From JANQRA01 sp035550735 (GTDB lineage: Bacteria > Actinomycetota > Acidimicrobiia > Spongiisociales > ZC4RG35): a stretch of DNA of 15,401 nt. Below the pieces are notes generated by a model. That model ran no database searches. It worked only from the letters and a program-made list of their open reading frames with translations, and was not told where the DNA came from. The position numbers were made by a program, and so were the translations under genes. The stretch covers positions 1-15,401 of the forward strand of contig DASZOM010000012.1 in assembly GCA_035550735.1 (NCBI GenBank). Reading direction: 5' to 3'. Numbering within the stretch: position 1 is the first letter of the stretch; each line of letters opens with the position of its first letter. Positions 6,249 to 14,520 of the stretch are shown here, piece by piece.

Positions 6249-7217
6249 GTGAGCACGCTTCGTGGTGCACGTTCCCGCGTCTCCTCGGGTCTGGGTAAAC
6301 GGCCCAGACCCGGGGAGATGGCCATTCGCGGCTTTCTCTTCGTCTGCGGTGCGGTCTCGATCGCCACGACGGTGGGCATCCTCTACCAGTTGGGCAAGGA
6401 GTCGCTCTTGTTCTTCGGGGACGACGAGGTCGCCATCCTCGACTTCCTGACCGATACGTTCTGGCAGCCCCAGGTGGGCCGCTTCGGGATCTGGCCCCTC
6501 GTCCTGGGGACGCTGATGATCACGGTCATCGCCTTGGTTGTCGCCGTGCCCGTCGGGCTGGCCGCGGCCATCTACCTGTCCGAGTACGCCAGCCGTCGCG
6601 TGCGCGGGTTCTTCAAGCCGGTCCTCGAAGTCCTGGTGGGCATACCCACCGTGGTCTACGGGTTCTTCGCGCTCACGTTCATGACCCCGTTGCTGCGGGG
6701 CGCCCTCGGCCAGAACGTCGTCGGGTTCTTCAATGTCCTGTCTGCCGGGATCGTGGTCGGCATCCTCATCGTTCCCCTGATCAGCTCGCTGTCCGAAGAC
6801 GCGCTCAGCGCGGTTCCAACGTCACTCCGCCAGGCGGCGTATGCGCTCGGGGCGTCGAAGCTGGAAGTGTCGATGCGGGTCGTCGTGCCGGCGGCTCTCT
6901 CCGGGATAGCCGCGGGGATTGTCGTCGCGATGTCGCGCGCGGTGGGAGAGACGATGGTGGTCACTCTCGCCGCCGGGGCATCCCCTCGAGACTTCACCAT
7001 CGGCGAGGACGCGCTGTTCGGCTATGTCCTCAACCCTTTCCAGGCGGCCCAGGCGATGACCGGCTACATCGCCATCACAGCAAGCGGCGACTTGAGCTAC
7101 AACACCGTCGACTACAACTCGATCTTTGCCGTCGGCCTCACGCTCTTCTTCATCACGCTAGGGCTCAACTACCTGAGTGCGCGGCTGGTCAACCGTTTCA
7201 GACAGGCCTACGAATGA
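6249..7217 (+). CDS. pstC: Phosphate ABC transporter permease PstC
   Basis: PstC is one of two membrane subunits forming the phosphate channel. The 322-residue protein has an N-terminal helix (about 26-46), a short external loop and a five-helix permease core from about residue 84. The cytoplasmic coupling loop (EAA-type) reads EDALSAVPTSLRQAAYALGA (183-202), followed by VVVPAALSGI; this loop docks on PstB. The conserved SRAVGETM (229-236) is typical of PstC/PstA. The start is GTG at 6249. An ATG at 6318 has GGGGAG directly abutting it with no spacer and would remove the basic N-terminal tail, so it is less likely. The stop overlaps the pstA start (ATGA at 7214-7217), which indicates translational coupling. 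Confidence 0.95.
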   Translation: MSTLRGARSRVSSGLGKRPRPGEMAIRGFLFVCGAVSIATTVGILYQLGKESLLFFGDDEVAILDFLTDTFWQPQVGRFGIWPLVLGTLMITVIALVVAVPVGLAAAIYLSEYASRRVRGFFKPVLEVLVGIPTVVYGFFALTFMTPLLRGALGQNVVGFFNVLSAGIVVGILIVPLISSLSEDALSAVPTSLRQAAYALGASKLEVSMRVVVPAALSGIAAGIVVAMSRAVGETMVVTLAAGASPRDFTIGEDALFGYVLNPFQAAQAMTGYIAITASGDLSYNTVDYNSIFAVGLTLFFITLGLNYLSARLVNRFRQAYE

Positions 7218-8620
7218 GCGTTCACGCTCCAGAGCGGCGCCCGGCGGACCTCTTTCCCGAGGAAGGGGAGTACACCACCCATCTGGAGAGACGAGCTCGC
7301 AAGGCGACCGCATTCCGGGTGTTCTGCCTCGCAATGCTCAGCGTCGCCGTGGTCGCGCTCGCCGCGTTGCTCTATTCGATCATCAACGACGCCTTCGGTC
7401 TGGTGGCGATCGTCAATCAGAACGAGCCGGAGGCCGTCGTCGCCGACTTGGGTTATGACCCCGAGACCACATCCCTGGGCGACATCGAGTTCGACGAGAT
7501 GGTGTCACTGCTGCAAGCCAACGTCAGCGCTGGAGTCGGACGCCGTCTGGAGAGGGAGCAGCGGTTCTATGTCGACCGGCTCGTCTTCGAGTCACCGGCG
7601 GAGTGGGCTGAGATCTGTGCTTCCGCCCAACCGCCGACGGGCTGCACCTCTCCTCCCCGGGGGGTCGCCGATGTCCTCGCCCTGGTTCGGGAAAGGGTTG
7701 TCCAGCCCGATGTCATCGCCAGCAACCAACTCGTGCCGTCCCTGTTGGACCCTGAGGGATTCCAAGAGGAGGTGTCAGCAGGCTTCGCAGCAGGTCGGTT
7801 CGCGGACTACACCCTGGACCAGGTCCATTTCGAATGGAGAGCCTGGCTCAGCCCGACCTTCGTCCTCTCGCCTGCCAGCGCCACACCTGAGATCGCCGGG
7901 ATCCGCACCGCCATTCTCGGGTCTCTCTGGCTGGTCGTCATCACGGTCCTCTTCGCCGTGCCGGTAGGTGTGGGAGCGGCCATCTACCTGGTCGAATTCG
8001 CAAGGCCCTCGCGACTCAACAACCTGATCCAGACCAACATCAACAACCTCGCCGGTGTGCCGTCGATCGTGTACGGCATGCTCGGTCTGGCAATTCTCGT
8101 CCGGGTGTTGGAGCCGATCACATCCGGCGACATCTTCACCGGTGGAGCATCCCCGTCCGACAACGGCCGGACCATCCTCTCGGCAGGGATAACCCTGGGG
8201 CTGCTCACTCTTCCCGTTGTGATCATCAGCTCGCAGGAGGCGCTACGGGCGGTTCCCAACTCCCTGCGTCTGGCAGGCATGGCGCTGGGCGCCACCAGAT
8301 GGCAGACGGTGCGTAGTCAGATCCTCCCCGTTGCGATGCCCGGTGTCCTCACCGGGACGATCCTGGCAGTTGCCCGGGCCATCGGCGAGACCGCCCCCCT
8401 CATCCTGGTGGGTGCCGCCAGCTTCATCACCATCGACCCCAGCGGCCCGTTCTCGAAGTTCACCGCTCTTCCGATTCAGATCTTCCAGTGGACTTCGTTC
8501 CCCCAGGAGGAGTTTCGCAACCTGGCGGCTGCGGCGAGCATCGCACTTCTGCTGCTGCTGCTCACTCTGAACGCCTGCGCGGTGATACTCCGCAACCGGT
8601 TCACGAGGAGAGTGGAATGA
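7214..8620 (+). CDS. pstA: Phosphate ABC transporter permease PstA with a large external insertion
   Basis: PstA pairs with PstC to form the phosphate channel. The permease core is clear: SLWLVVITVLFAVPVGVGAA (237-256), NNLAGVPSIVYGMLG (277-291), the coupling loop EALRAVPNSLRLAGMALGAT (342-361) and AVARAIGETAPL (385-396). At 468 residues it is much longer than the usual 280-300. The excess is one block of about 165 residues (about 60-228) between the first helix (about 35-57) and the rest of the core, which places it outside the cytoplasmic membrane. The block is polar, predicted mostly helical, and has two cysteines (135 and 144). Some proteobacterial PstA proteins carry a domain at this position (DUF3333); I cannot tell whether this one is related. 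It overlaps pstC and pstB by ATGA junctions, and the reading frame is intact. Confidence 0.94.
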   Translation: MSVHAPERRPADLFPEEGEYTTHLERRARKATAFRVFCLAMLSVAVVALAALLYSIINDAFGLVAIVNQNEPEAVVADLGYDPETTSLGDIEFDEMVSLLQANVSAGVGRRLEREQRFYVDRLVFESPAEWAEICASAQPPTGCTSPPRGVADVLALVRERVVQPDVIASNQLVPSLLDPEGFQEEVSAGFAAGRFADYTLDQVHFEWRAWLSPTFVLSPASATPEIAGIRTAILGSLWLVVITVLFAVPVGVGAAIYLVEFARPSRLNNLIQTNINNLAGVPSIVYGMLGLAILVRVLEPITSGDIFTGGASPSDNGRTILSAGITLGLLTLPVVIISSQEALRAVPNSLRLAGMALGATRWQTVRSQILPVAMPGVLTGTILAVARAIGETAPLILVGAASFITIDPSGPFSKFTALPIQIFQWTSFPQEEFRNLAAAASIALLLLLLTLNACAVILRNRFTRRVE

Positions 8621-9498
8621 GCAAAGAAGCGCCGACAGAGGAGGTCGCGTCCGTGACGGGTGAGATGCCGACGCGTTTCGAGGTCCCTCAGGATCGCTCC
8701 GTCGAGGCCGGCTCCTCAAACGTGATCGAGACCAGGGGGATGAGCGTCTATTACGGCGATTTCCTCGCCGTAGCCGAGGTCTCACTCCAGTTCGCCAGAA
8801 ACCGGATCTCTGCGCTGATAGGGCCGTCCGGGTGTGGCAAGTCGACGGTGCTCCGCTCGCTCAACCGGATGAACGACCTCGTGCCGACGGCGCGGACGAC
8901 TGGCGAGGTGCACTATCACGGACAGAACATCTACTCCGACGGGATCGACCCGGTCCGCGTGCGTAGGACGATCGGGATGGTGTTCCAGAAACCCAATCCC
9001 TTCCCCAAGACGATCTTCGAGAACATCGCCTGGGGGGCGCGGGTCAATGGGTTTCGCGGGTCCAAGAGCGACTTGGAGGACCTCGTCGAGGAGGCCCTGG
9101 TGGCCGCGGCGCTCTGGTCGGAGGTCAAGGACAAGCTAGGCGAGTCCGGCTACTCGCTGAGCGGCGGTCAGCAACAGCGGCTGTGCATCGCCAGGGCGAT
9201 CGCCACCAAACCCGATGTCATACTGATGGACGAGCCGTGCTCGGCGCTCGACCCGATCGCCACCCTTCGCATCGAGGAGCTGATGCTCGAGCTCAAGCAG
9301 ACATACTCGATCATCATCGTGACGCACAACATGCAACAGGCCGCCCGGGTCAGTGACCACACCGCGTTCTTCAACGTCAAGCTGGACGAGGCCGGGATGC
9401 GCACCGGCCGGCTCGTCGAGTTCAGTCCCACCCAGCAACTGTTCACATCTCCCCGCGAGAAGGACACCGAGGACTACATCACTGGGAGGTTCGGATGA
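8617..9498 (+). CDS. pstB: Phosphate ABC transporter ATP-binding protein PstB
   Basis: PstB hydrolyses ATP to drive phosphate import through PstCA. The ATG at 8617 overlaps the pstA stop (ATGA) and follows a GAGGAG ribosome site, giving 293 residues. An in-frame start at 8488 would lie deep inside pstA and was rejected. All ABC motifs are present: Walker A GPSGCGKST (69-77), Q-loop VFQKPNPFP (122-130) in the PstB-specific form, signature LSGGQQQR (181-188), Walker B VILMDEP (201-207) and switch histidine H237 (VTHNM). The first 35 or so residues form a polar extension longer than in E. coli PstB. The stop overlaps the phoU start, again ATGA. Confidence 0.97.
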   Translation: MSKEAPTEEVASVTGEMPTRFEVPQDRSVEAGSSNVIETRGMSVYYGDFLAVAEVSLQFARNRISALIGPSGCGKSTVLRSLNRMNDLVPTARTTGEVHYHGQNIYSDGIDPVRVRRTIGMVFQKPNPFPKTIFENIAWGARVNGFRGSKSDLEDLVEEALVAAALWSEVKDKLGESGYSLSGGQQQRLCIARAIATKPDVILMDEPCSALDPIATLRIEELMLELKQTYSIIIVTHNMQQAARVSDHTAFFNVKLDEAGMRTGRLVEFSPTQQLFTSPREKDTEDYITGRFG

Positions 9499-10199
9499 CC
9501 CACCAGGACATCAACGTCCACTTCCATGCCGACCTCGACGAACTGGAACGGAAGGTCCTCGGCATGGTCGAGCGGGCCGAGGGCATGGTGGGCATGGCGG
9601 TGCATGCGGTGACCAACGACGACCTCGACCTTGCTCGAGAGGTGATCCGTCTCGACGACGGGATCGATGCGACGTATCTCGAGGTCCACCATCAGTGGAC
9701 GTCTCTCATCGCCGGAAACCAGCCGTTCGGATCGGATCTCAGACGGATGACCCTCCTCATCCAACTCAACAACACGTTCGAGCGAATGGGTGACCAATGC
9801 GTCAACATCGCAAAGGTCGCCCAGCTCAACACGGGACTGCCCCGAGTGGATCGGATATGCGAGCAGATAAGGGAGATGGGGGACCTGGTTCGACCGATGA
9901 TTCGCACCGCGATCCAGGCGTATGTGAGGAAGGACCTCGAAGAGGCCCGGTTACTCCCAGCGATGGACGAGCCCGTGGATCATCTGAACACCAACATGTA
10001 CAAGGAGGCGGTTGCCATCGGTAGCAACCCGCAACTGCTGGAATGGGCGACGAAGATGCTCATGGTTTCAAGGGCCCTGGAACGGGTCGGGGACCAGGCG
10101 GTGGATTTCGCCGAGCAGACGGCGTACCTGATCACGGGGGAACGGGCCGAGTTCGCACACCATGGCCCTCCGGATTCGGCCGATGACCTTCCAGACTGA
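9495..10199 (+). CDS. phoU: Phosphate signalling protein PhoU
   Basis: PhoU links the Pst transporter to the sensor kinase and keeps the phosphate response off when phosphate is plentiful. The 234-residue product has the family's two tandem three-helix repeats. Each carries the metal-binding E-R-x-G-D motif: FERMGDQCVNIAK (95-107) and LERVGDQAVDFAEQ (195-208). A polar tail (about 216-234) is extra. It overlaps pstB (ATGA) and the following response-regulator gene, so its production should be coupled to both, fitting its role as the bridge between transporter and kinase. Confidence 0.95.
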   Translation: MTHQDINVHFHADLDELERKVLGMVERAEGMVGMAVHAVTNDDLDLAREVIRLDDGIDATYLEVHHQWTSLIAGNQPFGSDLRRMTLLIQLNNTFERMGDQCVNIAKVAQLNTGLPRVDRICEQIREMGDLVRPMIRTAIQAYVRKDLEEARLLPAMDEPVDHLNTNMYKEAVAIGSNPQLLEWATKMLMVSRALERVGDQAVDFAEQTAYLITGERAEFAHHGPPDSADDLPD

Positions 10200-10896
10200 C
10201 CGGCGCGTCCATCGCGTCCTCCTCGTCGAGGACGAGCCGGGTCTGGCCGATTCGGTTCGCTATGCCCTGGAGACGGAAGGATTCGAGGTCATCGTGGCTG
10301 CCACCGGGCTCACCGGGCTCGACATGGCGGGGACGTACACGCCCGACATCGTCCTGCTCGACCTCATGCTTCCCGAGATGTCCGGTCTCGACGTCTGCCG
10401 ACAGATCCGTGCAGCTTCGGACGTTCCCATCCTGATGCTCACCGCAAAGGACTCCGAGGCGGACAGGGTCGCCGGGCTCGAGTTGGGTGCCGACGACTAC
10501 ATGACGAAGCCGTTCTCGATGCGGGAGCTCGTGGCGAGAGTTCGCGCCCACCTTCGTCGGGCGGGCAGGACCGGAGTCCTCGCCGACTCCAGCGAGGTGT
10601 TGCGTGGAGGCCCGATCGAGCTCGACATCGATGCCCACGTCGCCCGTGTGGGTGGTGAGGAGGTCGAGCTTCGGCCCAAGGAGTTCGACCTCCTCGAGTC
10701 GCTGATGCGAAGAAAGAACCGGCTTGCCGCCAGGCACACTCTCATCGACGAAGTATGGGGCCCTTCGTATTTCGGTGATACCAAGACGTTGGATGTCCAT
10801 ATCAAACGTCTCAGGGAGAAGCTCGAGACCGACTCCTCGCGACCGCGTCACATCCTCACCGTGAGAGGTCTCGGCTACAAGTTCGTCGATGACTAG
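10183..10896 (+). CDS. regX3: OmpR/PhoB-type response regulator, RegX3-like
   Basis: This is the DNA-binding output of the phosphate two-component system. The receiver domain (about 11-125) has the acidic pocket E16/D17, phospho-acceptor D60 (IVLLDLMLPEMSG), T87 and K109 (MTKPFS). The C-terminal winged helix (about 140-237) includes VELRPKEFDLLESLM, the recognition segment GDTKTLDVHIKRLREKL and VRGLGYKFVDD. From memory it reads close to mycobacterial RegX3, particularly GLELGADDY and GDTKTLDVH. Two starts are possible: ATG 10162 (244 residues, 38-base overlap with phoU) or ATG 10183 (237 residues, 17-base overlap). I chose 10183 because its leader is nearer the family norm, but neither has a good ribosome site. 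Its likely target is the PHO box ahead of pstS. The symbol is by similarity; PhoB or PhoP would describe the same role. Confidence 0.93.
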   Translation: MTFQTDRRVHRVLLVEDEPGLADSVRYALETEGFEVIVAATGLTGLDMAGTYTPDIVLLDLMLPEMSGLDVCRQIRAASDVPILMLTAKDSEADRVAGLELGADDYMTKPFSMRELVARVRAHLRRAGRTGVLADSSEVLRGGPIELDIDAHVARVGGEEVELRPKEFDLLESLMRRKNRLAARHTLIDEVWGPSYFGDTKTLDVHIKRLREKLETDSSRPRHILTVRGLGYKFVDD

Positions 10897-12628
10897 CCGG
10901 GGCTATGCGCGGACCCGGCTGTCCACTCGCTTCCTCGTCTACTACGCCATCGCCTACCTGATCCTCATCGGTCTGATGGGTGTCATCGTCGATCGGGTCG
11001 CCCGAGCCACCCTCCTCGAGGATGTCGACGACGACCTGGTCGTTGCGGCCCGACTCGCCGCCGAGTCTCTGGGCGCCGATTCGGTGGGCCTTCGGGAATG
11101 GGCGTCGGACGCTTCCGCCGCGGGTGGGATCCGGATCACCCTTATCGACTCGGACGGCACAGTCCGCGCCGACTCACAATCGGACGCTGCTTCGATGGAG
11201 AATCACGGCGACCGACCGGAAGTCGCGGCCGCGCTGGGCGGGGAGGTCGGGATGGCGCAACGACTGAGTGAGTCCACCGGGACCGAGCAGCGCTATGTGG
11301 CCATCCCGGCCGCCGAGGGGATGGTGGTGCGAACATCCCTCCCCACCGGCATCATCGACGAGCAACTGGGCAAGGTGCGCCGCTCGATCGCACTCACCGC
11401 CGCCGTCCTCGGTCTCCTCGGTGTACTCGCGGTCGCCTTACTGGGCAGAAGGATCTCCCGTCCGATCGTCGAGCTCACCCGTCAGGCCCGGGCCGTTGCC
11501 GCAGGCGATGTCAAAGTGGACCCGCTCCGGTCGCCGGTGCGCGAGCTCGATCAGCTAGGTGTGGCGATCGCTGCGATCGCGGCGGACCTGGGCACCCGTG
11601 TCGACGACGCAGAGAGGGCCAACGCCACCCTCGGTGTGGTCCTAGGGGCATTGCCCGAGGGCACCGTCCTGATCGACGCCAGGGACACGGTCGCCTACTC
11701 CAACCCGACGGCACGTCACATGCTCGGTGCGGTGCCCGAGGTCTTGTCGAGGCTCTCCCCCGTCCCGTTCCAGGAGATCGTGCGAAACTCTCGAACAAGC
11801 GGTCACACCCAAACCGTGACAGCCGATCACGGACTGCCGAATCGACGGTTGACCGGCACCGCCACCCCGTTTGCCGGCGAGGGGCGGGTGCTGCTCCTCA
11901 TCGCTGACGTCACCGAGCGGGAACGTACCGATTCGGTCCGGCGTGACTTCGTCGCCAATGCATCACACGAGCTCAAGACACCGGTGTCGACCATCATCGC
12001 CTCCTCGGAGGCCTTGCAGATCTCGTTGCAGAGGGAGGATGGCGCAGCTCCGACGTTCGCCGAGCGTATCGAGGTGACGGCCCGCCGGCTCGACCGCTTG
12101 GTCGGCGATCTCCTGGATCTCTCCCGTCTGGAGGCGGAAACCCCCGAGACGGCGCCAGTGCGTATCGACCACATGTTGAGGGAGGAGGTGGAGCGCGTAA
12201 GGGACGACGCCAAGGTGAAAGAGATAGAGCTCGGACTCGAGACCGTCGAGCTGACCGTCGACGGCAACCACCGCAACCTCGCAACCGCGGTGCGCAACCT
12301 CCTCGACAACGCCATCCGGTACACACCGGCGGGAGGGACTGTCACCGCGACCGTCGCCCGTGACGGACCATGGGCCGTGGTAACGGTGTCCGACTCCGGT
12401 GAGGGGATCCCTACCCGCGAGATCGAACGGATCTTCGAACGCTTCTATCGGGTCGACTCGGCCAGGTCGCGTGATACCGGGGGCACCGGACTCGGGTTGT
12501 CCATCGTGAAACACGTAGTGGAGGGTCACGGAGGGAGTGTCTCGGTTACGAGCACCCTCGGCTCGGGCTCTACGTTCACCGTGCGTCTCCCGGGACCCAT
12601 GGAAGGCGGAAGCGCCAGACGCAACTAG
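10889..12628 (+). CDS. phoR: PhoR-type phosphate sensor histidine kinase
   Basis: This membrane kinase should phosphorylate the preceding response regulator. The 579 residues run: TM1 (about 14-36), extracytoplasmic domain (about 37-165), TM2 (166-186), HAMP linker (about 187-240), PAS domain (about 245-345), HisKA dimerisation domain with phospho-acceptor H360 (FVANASHELKTPVS) and an HATPase domain. The ATPase domain shows N470/N474 (NLLDNAIRYTP), DSGEGIP (502-508), IFERFYRVD (515-523) and GGTGLGLSIVKH (531-542). PAS-plus-HisKA order with ANASHELKTP is typical of PhoR/SenX3. The external loop of about 130 residues is large, since E. coli PhoR has essentially none. It starts eight bases before the upstream stop (ATGACTAG), so the pair is translationally coupled. 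Confidence 0.94.
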   Translation: MTSRGYARTRLSTRFLVYYAIAYLILIGLMGVIVDRVARATLLEDVDDDLVVAARLAAESLGADSVGLREWASDASAAGGIRITLIDSDGTVRADSQSDAASMENHGDRPEVAAALGGEVGMAQRLSESTGTEQRYVAIPAAEGMVVRTSLPTGIIDEQLGKVRRSIALTAAVLGLLGVLAVALLGRRISRPIVELTRQARAVAAGDVKVDPLRSPVRELDQLGVAIAAIAADLGTRVDDAERANATLGVVLGALPEGTVLIDARDTVAYSNPTARHMLGAVPEVLSRLSPVPFQEIVRNSRTSGHTQTVTADHGLPNRRLTGTATPFAGEGRVLLLIADVTERERTDSVRRDFVANASHELKTPVSTIIASSEALQISLQREDGAAPTFAERIEVTARRLDRLVGDLLDLSRLEAETPETAPVRIDHMLREEVERVRDDAKVKEIELGLETVELTVDGNHRNLATAVRNLLDNAIRYTPAGGTVTATVARDGPWAVVTVSDSGEGIPTREIERIFERFYRVDSARSRDTGGTGLGLSIVKHVVEGHGGSVSVTSTLGSGSTFTVRLPGPMEGGSARRN

Positions 12629-12659
12629 CCTGGACACGCCCGATCGGCGATGCCCCCAC

Positions 12660-14516
12660 ATGCTGGAATCGATCAACCAACCCTCCGACCTCCGCGACCT
12701 CGACCACGAGCAGCTGACGACACTCGCCGAGGAGATCCGTCGTTTCATCCTGGAGAAGGTCTCCCACACCGGAGGTCACCTTTCACCCAATCTCGGGGTG
12801 GTCGAGCTGACCCTGGCCCTGCATCGGGTCTTCGACTCGCCGCGCGACCGGTTCATCTGGGACGTCGGTCACCAGGCGTATGTCCACAAGATCATCACCG
12901 GCCGCGCCGATCGCTTCGACTCCCTGCGCCATACCGGCGGGCTCTCCGGCTACCCCAGCCGTGAGGAGTCGGAGCACGACTTCGTCGAGAACAGCCACGC
13001 CTCGACGTCCCTCAGCTATGCGCTGGGCCATGCCCTCTCCGACTACCCGGGTTGGACGGTGGCGATCATCGGCGACGGGGCCTTCACCGGCGGTATGGCC
13101 TACGAGGCTCTCAACCACATCGCGGTGGCTCGTCCCGAGCGTCTGATAATCATCCTCAACGACAACGGGCGCTCGTACGCACCGACGGTGGGTGGGCTCG
13201 CCGCCCTCTCCAAGCTGGCCCACTACCGGATCGACCCCCGTTACGAGAAGGCCAAGCAGGCCCTGGGACGGATCCTCCGTGGCATCCCCCTCGTCGGGGA
13301 GACCGCCGACGAGATGGCCAGTCGCATGAAGGACGCGGTGAAGCAGATCCTGGAGCCTGCGACGGTCTTCGACGCGTTGAACCTCAAGTACAGCGGTGCC
13401 ATCGACGGCCACGACATCGCCCTCCTCGAGGAGACCCTGGAGCAGGCCAAGGCCTATCGCGAGCCGGTAGTGGTCCATGTCATCACAGAGAAGGGCAACG
13501 GCTACCAGCCGGCGATCGAGGACGACGAGGAGAAGCTCCACGGAGTCGGCGCCTTCGATCTGGAGACCGGGCGTGCCCACAAGTCGGAGCTGAAGCTGAC
13601 CGAGGTCGCCGGGCGAGCCCTGGCGCAGGCAGCCGAGACCAGACCCGATCTGGTGGCGGTGTCGGCTGCGATGGTTTCCACCGCCGGTCTCCGGGAGATG
13701 GCGAGACGTTTCCCCGACCGGGTCCACGACACCGGGATCGCCGAGCAGCACACGGTCACCTTGGCGGCGGGGATGGCGATGGCGGGCAAGCACCCCGTGG
13801 TCGCCCTCTATTCCGCCTTCCTGCAGCGGGCCTTCGACCAGATCGTCGCCGACATAGCCCTCCATGACCTCCCGGTGACCTTCCTCATCGACCGGGCCGG
13901 CGTCACCGGTCCTGACGGCCCCTCGCATCACGGTGTCTTCGACCTCTCCTATCTGCGGATGATCCCCAATCTGGTCATCGGGGCGCCCGCCGACGCCACC
14001 GAGCTCTGCGCCATGATCGAGACCGCAGTCGACCACCACGGCCCCATCGCCATCCGGTACCCCAAGGGTGGGGCAGTGTCGATTCCGTCGCTTCCCGTCG
14101 AGCCGCTGCCGGTGGGGCACGCCGAGCTGACCTCCGAGGGATCCGATGTCCTGTTGGTGGCCGCGGGGCGGATGGTCGAGATCGCCGAGAAGGCCGCCGT
14201 CGACCTCTCCGGACGCGGGGTGGAGACCGGCGTGGTCAACGCTCGCTGGGTGAAGCCCCTCGATCCTCGGATCATGGAGTGGGCCGCACCCGTCGGGTTG
14301 GTGGTGACACTGGAGGACAACGTGATCGCCGGCGGCTTCGGCGCCGCGGTCATGGAGGCGTTCTCCAGGGCGGGCATGGTCAAGAAGGTGGTCAACATCG
14401 GCGTCCCCGACACCTTCCTCCCCTTTGGTGCCGCAGCCGACATCATCGAGTCGGTGGGCATGGACCCCGCATCGGTCGTGGAAAAGGTCCTGCTCGCAGT
14501 CGGCAAGGCCTCCTGA
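12660..14516 (+). CDS. dxs: 1-deoxy-D-xylulose-5-phosphate synthase
   Basis: Dxs condenses pyruvate with glyceraldehyde 3-phosphate, using thiamine diphosphate, in the first step of the MEP isoprenoid pathway. The ATG at 12660 gives 618 residues, normal for the family; an in-frame start at 12537 lies inside the kinase gene and was rejected. Motifs in order: GGHLSPNLGVVELT (38-51), DVGHQAYVHKI (68-78), the thiamine-diphosphate motif GDGAFTGGMAYEALN (138-152) with NDNGRSYAP (167-175), the catalytic Glu362 in DTGIAEQHTVTLAAG (357-371), and DRAGVTGPDGPSHHG (411-425). The C-terminal transketolase domain is complete. The gene starts 31 bases after phoR with no clear ribosome site or promoter, so it may be read from the phosphate operon. 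It converges with the permease gene, leaving 4 bases between the stops. Confidence 0.97.
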   Translation: MLESINQPSDLRDLDHEQLTTLAEEIRRFILEKVSHTGGHLSPNLGVVELTLALHRVFDSPRDRFIWDVGHQAYVHKIITGRADRFDSLRHTGGLSGYPSREESEHDFVENSHASTSLSYALGHALSDYPGWTVAIIGDGAFTGGMAYEALNHIAVARPERLIIILNDNGRSYAPTVGGLAALSKLAHYRIDPRYEKAKQALGRILRGIPLVGETADEMASRMKDAVKQILEPATVFDALNLKYSGAIDGHDIALLEETLEQAKAYREPVVVHVITEKGNGYQPAIEDDEEKLHGVGAFDLETGRAHKSELKLTEVAGRALAQAAETRPDLVAVSAAMVSTAGLREMARRFPDRVHDTGIAEQHTVTLAAGMAMAGKHPVVALYSAFLQRAFDQIVADIALHDLPVTFLIDRAGVTGPDGPSHHGVFDLSYLRMIPNLVIGAPADATELCAMIETAVDHHGPIAIRYPKGGAVSIPSLPVEPLPVGHAELTSEGSDVLLVAAGRMVEIAEKAAVDLSGRGVETGVVNARWVKPLDPRIMEWAAPVGLVVTLEDNVIAGGFGAAVMEAFSRAGMVKKVVNIGVPDTFLPFGAAADIIESVGMDPASVVEKVLLAVGKAS

Positions 14517-14520
14517 GCGA

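Noticed and set aside
6318..6320. ATG at 6318 as an alternative pstC start
   Set aside because: The GGGGAG in front of it directly abuts the ATG, and using it would remove the basic N-terminal tail before the first helix.
12640..12647. Small palindrome CCGATCGG just upstream of dxs as an operator
   Set aside because: Eight bases without extension is expected often by chance in GC-rich DNA.
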